Positions 6,833-11,076 of a stretch of DNA of 11,076 bases are shown here, piece by piece. A model generated the notes under the pieces. It was not told the DNA's origin. It made no database searches and saw only the letters and a list, made by a program, of their open reading frames with translations. The DNA comes from Bacteroidales bacterium. Its GTDB lineage: Bacteria > Bacteroidota > Bacteroidia > Bacteroidales > UBA932. Position numbers and translations under genes: made by a program. Each line of letters starts with the position of its first letter. Position 1 is the first letter of the stretch. The DNA is taken from assembly GCA_024401945.1 (NCBI GenBank), contig JAKSKC010000039.1, forward strand, positions 1 through 11,076, written 5' to 3'.

Positions 6833-6843
6833 CAGTAAATTTG
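6812..6843 (+). promoter_or_regulatory. Promoter of the EEP-family gene
   Basis: TAAATTTG (6836-6843) matches TAnnTTTG exactly. TTGG (6812-6815) lies 20 nt upstream as a near-consensus -33 element. The predicted transcript start is about 6850, leaving a leader of roughly 15 nt before the ATG at 6864. Confidence 0.65.
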
Positions 6844-6863
6844 CGGAAACAGACTTATGGCTT

Positions 6864-7733
6864 ATGGACTTATTCAGAAAAATACTGGTTTCAGCGGCAT
6901 TGCTCCTAGCCGCGACTGACGCCGTATCCGCAAGGGAGTCAGGCATCAGGATTGGGTCGTACAACCTCAGGATGCAGCAGCTGGACAAGGGAGACAACGA
7001 CTGGAGTGTCCGCCGTCAACGGGTTATGGAGAGCATCCGGGAGAACGGCTTCGATATCTTCGGAGTCCAGGAACTCACCGATTCCGTGCAGGATGACCTG
7101 CGCGAGGACCTTGGGGACAAGTATGAATTTCTGTTCTTCAGTCCGTACAGCCAGGACGGCAACGGCTCGAGGGCACAGGGAATAATCTATGACAAGAAAC
7201 GTTTCAAACTGCTGGAATATCATTATTTCTGGATTTCCGACACGCCGGATACAATGAGCGACAACGACCATTATTCCGACGGTTCCGGCCGTTCTTACAA
7301 ACGTGGGGCGGCCTGCGCCACTTTCAAGGACAGGTTGAGCGGCAGGAAGTTCTTCTTTATGAACACCCACGCCGCACTCAACCGGGAAGACCATCTGAAA
7401 TATGCCCACGTCCTTGTGGATATGGAGAAGAAATACAATCCGAAGGGATATCCTTCATTCTTCGTCGGCGACCTGAACGCACGCCCCGAGCATCCGAGCC
7501 ACAGGATATTCCGGGAGCACTGGTCCGACTCCGCGGATATGCTTCCCGGGCGTCTGTGTACCTACAACGCCTTCAGGACCGACTCCACGGCATGGGATCA
7601 GGGCAGGCAGATAGACTTTATCTACTACAGGAACATTTCCGACCCTGCCGTATATGAATGCAACCAGAAGCTGTACGGCGGCCTTTGCGCCTCCGACCAC
7701 TTCCCTATCCTGGCCGATTTCAAACTCAAGTAA
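6864..7733 (+). CDS. Secreted endonuclease/exonuclease/phosphatase (EEP) family protein
   Basis: This 289-residue protein begins with a signal peptide, hydrophobic from residue 7 and with a likely cleavage after VSA (residue 23). The EEP (DNase I-like) motifs occur in order: SYNLRM with Asn34, GVQE with the metal ligand Glu70, MNTHAAL with His169, VGDLNARP with Asp203 and Asn205, IDFIYY with Asp251, and SDHFPI with Asp278 and His279. All catalytic positions expected for a metal-dependent phosphodiesterase or phosphatase are therefore present. Family members cleave DNA, sphingomyelin or phosphoinositides, and the substrate here cannot be told. It stands alone between a terminator and a tRNA gene, with its own promoter. 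The ATG at 6864 was chosen because the nearby ATG at 6857 is in another frame. Confidence 0.9.
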   Translation: MDLFRKILVSAALLLAATDAVSARESGIRIGSYNLRMQQLDKGDNDWSVRRQRVMESIRENGFDIFGVQELTDSVQDDLREDLGDKYEFLFFSPYSQDGNGSRAQGIIYDKKRFKLLEYHYFWISDTPDTMSDNDHYSDGSGRSYKRGAACATFKDRLSGRKFFFMNTHAALNREDHLKYAHVLVDMEKKYNPKGYPSFFVGDLNARPEHPSHRIFREHWSDSADMLPGRLCTYNAFRTDSTAWDQGRQIDFIYYRNISDPAVYECNQKLYGGLCASDHFPILADFKLK

Positions 7734-7752
7734 TTCAAATCATTCTCCTTTT

Positions 7753-7783
7753 TTTGCATTATCAGAATAATTATCTATCTTTG
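7753..7783 (+). promoter_or_regulatory. Promoter of tRNA-Ser
   Basis: TTTG (7753-7756), a 19-nt spacer and TATCTTTG (7776-7783) match both elements of the Bacteroidetes promoter consensus. The predicted start is about 10 nt before the mature tRNA. This is the best promoter in the window. Confidence 0.8.
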
Positions 7784-7800
7784 CTGTCCCCAATGCGGAA

Positions 7801-7885
7801 GGAGAGGTGGTAGAGTGGTCGATTACGGCAGTCTTGAAAACTGTTGAACTGAGAGGTTCCGGGGGTTCGAATCCCTCCCTCTCCG
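7801..7885 (+). tRNA. tRNA-Ser (anticodon UGA)
   Basis: The 85-nt cloverleaf has the acceptor stem GGAGAGG (7801-7807) paired with CCTCTCC (7878-7884) and discriminator G7885. The anticodon stem-loop is GCAGT-CTTGAAA-ACTGT, with anticodon TGA. A long variable arm (GAAC/GGTTC) is typical of a class II tRNA, and the T-loop is TTCGAAT. The anticodon reads UCA-type serine codons. No full CCA is encoded: the bases after the discriminator are CAAG. Confidence 0.96.
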
Positions 7886-7911
7886 CAAGATAATAAATTG
7901 ATTATCAATGG

Positions 7912-7937
7912 ATCAGCCTTGCAAATGCGAGGCTGAT
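7912..7937 (+). terminator. Hairpin downstream of tRNA-Ser, probable terminator
   Basis: ATCAGCCTTGC (7912-7922) pairs with GCGAGGCTGAT (7927-7937) over 11 bp with one wobble and an AAAT loop. The tail after it (TCTGTATTC) is only moderately T-rich, so termination may be partial. Confidence 0.5.
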
Positions 7938-7981
7938 TCTGTATTCGGTCATGTGGTACCTGAGTCAATACGGACCATTTC

Positions 7982-8012
7982 TTTATTAATTAATAGAAAA
8001 GCAGTAGTTTTG
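7982..8012 (+). promoter_or_regulatory. Candidate promoter of the short-chain dehydrogenase
   Basis: TAGTTTTG (8005-8012) fits TAnnTTTG, and TTTA (7982-7985) sits 19 nt upstream. A 12-bp perfect AT palindrome, TATTAATTAATA (7984-7995), lies just behind the -33 element. The leader would be about 45 nt, ending in an A-rich stretch with AGGAAAA before the ATG. Confidence 0.55.
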
Positions 8013-8066
8013 TAGAAGGAATCTCAAGTATTTCAACCATACTGGACAGGAAAATAAAAATAGTAT

Positions 8067-8828
8067 ATGAAAACAATATTCATCACCGGTGGATCTAACG
8101 GAATAGGGGCGGCAAGCGTCGCGAAATTCACACGCGAAGGCTGGAATGTAGGCTTTATGGACATAGACGTCAAAACGGCTGAAACACTTCTGGAGAAACT
8201 GGGCAATCCCGACAACGTTCTTTTCATCGAAGGAAACACCAGAGTCCGCGCCGACATTCATAACGCCATAGAGGCCACGGTCGCACGCTTCGGCAAGTTG
8301 GACAGTGTCTTTGCAAATGCCGGAATCCACAGGTGCAACACTCTGCTAGACATAGCGGATGAGCAGCTCGACCTGATGATACAGACTAATATCTACGGCA
8401 CTGTAAATACTCTGCGTGAGGCTGTCCCGCACATCGTGAAAGCCGGAGGCGGTAGTGTTGTGATCAACTGCTCCGACCAATGGTTCGTCGGAAAGGCCAA
8501 CAGCTTTGCATATGGCCTTACCAAAGGGGCTCTGGGACAGATAACCCGCAGCCTTTCAATCGACCTCGGGCCGAAGAATATCCGCGTCAACGCCGTTTGT
8601 GCCGGAACAATCAAAACTCCGTTGGTCGATAATCTGTTCAAGGATTTTGCAAAGGTGAACAATTGCAGCCTTGAAGAATACTGGAACGCAGAGAACAGGC
8701 TATATGCACGCGGGGAAGCCGGAAAACCTGAAGAGGTGGCTGAACTGGTATATTTCCTTGCCTCAGATGCCTCAAGTTTCTGCAGCGGCGGCCACTATCT
8801 TGTGGATGGCGGACTGGTTGCAGCGTAG
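8067..8828 (+). CDS. Classical short-chain dehydrogenase/reductase (SDR), probably NAD(H)-dependent
   Basis: The 253-residue length is typical of a classical SDR. TGGSNGIG (7-14) is the dinucleotide-binding loop. Asp32 at the end of the second strand (FMDID) favours NAD over NADP. NAG is at 84-86, and the catalytic residues are Ser136, Tyr149 and Lys153 (YGLTK). The C-terminus SGGHYLVDGG is also characteristic. At residue 57 an Asn stands where many classical SDRs have the Asp of their adenine-contacting DV motif. The substrate cannot be predicted: sugars, steroids and acyl groups are all handled by this fold. The gene stands alone on + and converges on the AraC-type gene, so the regulator is not obviously its partner. 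Confidence 0.93.
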   Translation: MKTIFITGGSNGIGAASVAKFTREGWNVGFMDIDVKTAETLLEKLGNPDNVLFIEGNTRVRADIHNAIEATVARFGKLDSVFANAGIHRCNTLLDIADEQLDLMIQTNIYGTVNTLREAVPHIVKAGGGSVVINCSDQWFVGKANSFAYGLTKGALGQITRSLSIDLGPKNIRVNAVCAGTIKTPLVDNLFKDFAKVNNCSLEEYWNAENRLYARGEAGKPEEVAELVYFLASDASSFCSGGHYLVDGGLVAA

Positions 8829-8960
8829 AGGACTCCGGGAATTCAGGACAGGATTGCCGGACACGGGATGATTACGCTGTAATCCGGCTCGCAGTCCGGG
8901 CGGCACGGAAATTAAACGGCCCTGTTCCCTCATCGGAACGGCAGGTGGCTCCACACGGTG
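8829..8960. other. Convergent intergenic region with stem-loops
   Basis: Two possible structures lie between the convergent SDR and AraC-type genes. In the first, GCCGGA (8856-8861) pairs with TCCGGC (8883-8888), enclosing TTAC-GCT-GTAA (8872-8882). In the second, CTGTTCC (8922-8928) pairs with GGAACGG (8935-8941) with one wobble. Neither has a T-run on either strand, so a bidirectional terminator is possible but not demonstrated. Confidence 0.3.
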
Positions 8961-9872
8961 CTACTTGCCGTTTGTGAGATATTCCGAAGGGGTGAGACCG
9001 ATTGCCTCCTTGAAATATTTGTTGAACTGGGCCCTTCCGGTAAAGTTCAGGGCCTCGCAAATCTGACCTATGGTGCAGCTGCCGCTCTTGAGCATCGCCT
9101 TCGCGTTCAGGATCACGTATTCCTTTATCCATTCCATAGGATGTTTCCCGCTCGCGTTGTAGATCAGCTTCGAGAAATACCTCGGGGTAAGGCCAGCCTT
9201 GCCGGCGTAGTATGAGACCGACCTTTCAGTCACATAGGACCTCTCCAATTCGGCGTAGAAGTCCTTCAGTGTCTTCTCCTGGGCTGACATCGGTTTCTCC
9301 TTCCTGGATATCAGCATCTTCTGGAAGCTGATTGCGGCCAGGCCCGCCATAACCAGGACGTAAGCCTGGATAAGGTCGTCAGTGACCTTGTCACCCAGGG
9401 ACACGATTGCACTTTTGAGCTGCTTGTAACTTTCTATACCATTGCCCAGGATCTCCTTGTCAATCCGGAGGACAAATGAGGACGTGAAGTTCTGCTGCGC
9501 GTACATCGCATTCTGGAATGACGGGTCAGGAAGGAAGGTCTGGTCGGAAGCGGCGATCACTATGAGCGTGCTGTCGGGATTGATGAGTATCTCCTCGACC
9601 ACGGTTCCCGGCACGATGACTATCAGTTCGCCGGGGCCGGCGGAAAGATTCCTGAGGTTGCATCTGAATTCTATCCTGCCCTTGACACAAAGAAGCACTA
9701 TCGTGAAGGAAGAACGCCTCGGAAGACCGTTCAGGAAAGCGATCACCTCCGGGTTTATCGCTTCTGACAGAGGGATATCCAGATTGTCATACAGAACCAG
9801 TTTGTCCGAGAAACTGACCATCGCGCCCGCCTTGGGCAACATATCGAAACCTACGTTCCTGATTCCTGTCAT
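8961..9872 (-). CDS. AraC-family transcriptional regulator
   Basis: With the start chosen at 9872 the protein has 303 residues. The N-terminal part (about 25-115) looks like a cupin-type sensor domain, and the C-terminal 90 residues hold the two AraC helix-turn-helix motifs. The second ends in the family signature: IGQICEALNFTG, then QFNKYFKEAIGLTPSEYL. An in-frame ATG at 9909-9911 would add 13 residues, but the -7 box TATCTTTG of this strand (9894-9901) falls inside those codons, so the inner start MTGIRNVGF is preferred. The gene is divergent from the M16 peptidase and their promoters almost touch. It may therefore regulate itself and that peptidase. The ligand is unknown. Confidence 0.9.
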   Translation of the reverse strand: MTGIRNVGFDMLPKAGAMVSFSDKLVLYDNLDIPLSEAINPEVIAFLNGLPRRSSFTIVLLCVKGRIEFRCNLRNLSAGPGELIVIVPGTVVEEILINPDSTLIVIAASDQTFLPDPSFQNAMYAQQNFTSSFVLRIDKEILGNGIESYKQLKSAIVSLGDKVTDDLIQAYVLVMAGLAAISFQKMLISRKEKPMSAQEKTLKDFYAELERSYVTERSVSYYAGKAGLTPRYFSKLIYNASGKHPMEWIKEYVILNAKAMLKSGSCTIGQICEALNFTGRAQFNKYFKEAIGLTPSEYLTNGK

Positions 9873-9893
9873 AATTTGTTCTGTATGAGTGTG

Positions 9894-9901
9894 CAAAGAT
9901 A
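9894..9901 (-). promoter_or_regulatory. -7 box of the AraC-type gene
   Basis: On the minus strand this reads TATCTTTG, identical to the box of the tRNA promoter. No good -33 element is seen 19-21 nt upstream. The predicted start leaves about 15 nt before the ATG at 9872. Confidence 0.5.
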
Positions 9902-9911
9902 CAAAAATCAT

Positions 9912-9919
9912 TATATTTG
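9912..9919 (+). promoter_or_regulatory. -7 box of the M16 peptidase gene, nearly leaderless
   Basis: TATATTTG matches TAnnTTTG and ends only 6 nt before the ATG at 9926, so the transcript would have little or no 5' leader. The near-palindrome 9901-9920 (16 of 20 positions match its own reverse complement) overlaps this box and touches the last base of the divergent one, and could be an operator. The -33 region is weak. Confidence 0.5.
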
Positions 9920-9925
9920 TGAGTT

Positions 9926-10675
9926 ATGAAAAAGATTGCATTATACGCATTGGCAATGCTTTCATTGCTGGCGCTCGGTTCCTGCAAACATTACGAGACG
10001 GTTGCAGGAGACCCTCTTGAAACGAAAATCTACACTCTCGACAACGGACTGAAAGTCTATATGTCCGTCAACAAGGAGCAGCCTCGCATCCAGACCTACA
10101 TCGCGGTCAAGGTAGGAAGCAAGAACGACCCTTCCGAGACCACGGGACTCGCCCACTATTTCGAACATCTGATGTTCAAGGGCACGGAGCATTTCGGAAC
10201 TTCGGACTACGAAGCCGAAAAACCTATGCTGGACGAGATTGAACAGCTGTTCGAGACCTACAGGCAGACTACGGACGAAGCGCAGCGGGCAGCCATCTAC
10301 CACAGGATTGACTCAGTAAGCTACGAGGCTTCCAAGCTGGCCATTCCGAACGAATACGACAAGCTTATGGCGATGATTGGCGCGGACGGCACCAACGCCT
10401 GGACCTCAGCCGACGAGACCGTATATACCGAGGACATCCCTTCAAACCAGATTGACAACTGGGCGAAGATACAGGCGGACAGGTTCCGCAACGGAGTGAT
10501 CCGCGGATTCCACACCGAGCTGGAGACCATCTACGAGGAGAAGAACATGAGCCTCACCAGAGACAGCAGAAAAGTCTACGAGGCCATCGACCAGGCTCTC
10601 TTCCCTCACCGTACGGCAAGCAGACGACACTTGGCAGCCAGGAGCACCTCAAGAACCCTTCAATCACCAACGTGA
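9926..10675 (+). CDS. M16-family zinc metallopeptidase lipoprotein, N-terminal part (frame broken near 10609)
   Basis: The protein begins with a lipoprotein signal whose lipobox is LGSC (Cys20). The inverted zinc motif HYFEH (HxxEH) places His77 and His81 as zinc ligands and Glu80 as catalytic base. The third ligand is expected in [10 protein letters not shown] at Glu204 or Glu205. M16 (insulinase/pitrilysin) enzymes degrade peptides in a closed chamber made of repeated domains; Bacteroidetes members are often about 950 residues and periplasmic. Family-like sequence stops at ALFPH, and the last roughly 20 residues up to the TGA at 10673-10675 are low-quality Arg/Ser-rich sequence from a shifted frame. 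Real coding continues in the next frame to the window end. The start is supported by the signal peptide and the -7 box just upstream. Confidence 0.85.
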   Translation: MKKIALYALAMLSLLALGSCKHYETVAGDPLETKIYTLDNGLKVYMSVNKEQPRIQTYIAVKVGSKNDPSETTGLAHYFEHLMFKGTEHFGTSDYEAEKPMLDEIEQLFETYRQTTDEAQRAAIYHRIDSVSYEASKLAIPNEYDKLMAMIGADGTNAWTSADETVYTEDIPSNQIDNWAKIQADRFRNGVIRGFHTELETIYEEKNMSLTRDSRKVYEAIDQALFPHRTASRRHLAARSTSRTLQSPT

Positions 10676-11076
10676 AGAAATATCACGACGAATTCTACGT
10701 TCCAAACAACATAGCAATCTGCGTTTCAGGTGATTTCAACCCGGACGAAATGGTTGCGGCCATCGAGAAATACTTCGGGGACTGGGAGCCGAACCCACAG
10801 ATTCCTGTTCTCCAGTATGAAAAGGAGGAGGTTGTCACAGAACCTATTGTTAAGGAGGTTTACGGCCTCGAGGCCGAGAATCTGGCCATAGCCTGGAGAC
10901 TTCCGGGTGTGCCTGACATAAAGAACGCCTGCATAGCCCAGGTGGCGGCAAGCCTTTTCTTCAACGGACAGGCTGGAATACTTGACCTCGACGTGAACCC
11001 GAAGCAGAAAGCGCTGTTCCTCTCTGGCGGACGTTCAATGCAGCCTGACTACAGCACCTTCGCAACGCTGGGACAG
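10609..11076 (+). CDS. Continuation of the M16 peptidase in the shifted frame, 3' end outside window
   Basis: From 10609 the frame reads [19 protein letters not shown], then [21 protein letters not shown], the normal M16 sequence after the active-site helix. It stays open for 156 codons to the window edge. The family usually has LFPxHPYG at the junction, whereas the DNA gives CCTCACCGTACGGC. A missing C gives LFPHPYG; a missing four bases would give LFPHHPYG. The two parts were clearly one gene. Whether it is a genuine pseudogene or a sequencing error in a short C-run is undecided. Confidence 0.85.

Noticed and set aside
7717..7756. Terminator after the EEP-family gene because of the T-run at about 7749-7755
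   Set aside because: Only a weak 5-bp stem with a long loop precedes it, and the T-run includes the -33 element of the tRNA promoter.
7771..7968. Open reading frame on the minus strand across the tRNA gene, with the peptide GEGGIRTPG
   Set aside because: This is the well-known spurious translation of the antisense of a tRNA-Ser gene; the cloverleaf on + is complete.
7984..7995. 12-bp AT palindrome as a specific operator
   Set aside because: It is low complexity and could arise by chance in AT-rich intergenic DNA; it is only noted with the promoter.
8872..9132. Minus-strand frame overlapping the C-terminus of the AraC-type gene
   Set aside because: It covers the helix-turn-helix codons in the wrong frame and shows no domain.
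9873..9911. Longer N-terminus for the AraC-type protein starting at 9911
   Set aside because: The extra codons contain the strand's own TATCTTTG -7 box, so the inner ATG at 9872 is the better start.
10601..10620. Programmed ribosomal frameshift in the M16 gene
   Set aside because: There is no slippery heptamer of the X XXY YYZ type and no obvious downstream structure; a missing base fits better.

Overview
The window looks like a chromosomal segment of a Bacteroidota member, probably of the order Bacteroidales. The evidence is several promoters with the Bacteroidetes-type -7 box TAnnTTTG, starts without clear Shine-Dalgarno sites, and lipoprotein-rich gene products. The genus cannot be fixed from the sequence. 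No phage, transposon, CRISPR or defence genes were seen.

Region 1 (1-6791, all on +) is a tightly packed cluster. It starts with the 3' part of a GH18 glycosidase gene. A ROK sugar kinase follows, overlapping an MFS transporter by 8 bp, and then an SIS-domain phosphosugar-binding protein. After a 76-nt gap with a candidate promoter come a dipeptide epimerase of the L-Ala-D/L-Glu type, a transglutaminase-fold lipoprotein and mscL, with gaps of only 5 and 7 nt. A strong terminator (6758-6791) closes the block. Read together, this resembles a salvage route for an amino-sugar/peptide polymer, plausibly peptidoglycan: a hydrolase cuts glycan, the MFS protein imports sugar, kinase and SIS protein process it in the cytoplasm, and two exported proteins act on peptides. 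This pathway is inferred from families and gene order, not shown directly. Features that set it apart are a Tat-type lipoprotein signal on the epimerase, a transglutaminase-fold protein where an NlpC/P60 peptidase would be expected, a ROK kinase with most of its zinc motif missing, and no classical MurQ etherase in view.

Region 2 (6808-7937) holds a secreted endonuclease/exonuclease/phosphatase-family protein whose promoter carries a perfect 7-bp inverted repeat, then a tRNA-Ser(UGA) gene with its own strong promoter and a hairpin behind it.

Region 3 (7982-11076) holds a short-chain dehydrogenase on +, an AraC-type regulator on -, and, divergent from the regulator, an M16 zinc-peptidase lipoprotein. 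The -7 boxes of the two divergent genes are 10 bp apart, and the peptidase promoter leaves almost no 5' leader. The M16 gene runs off the window and has an apparent one-base (or four-base) deletion near 10609 that breaks its frame.
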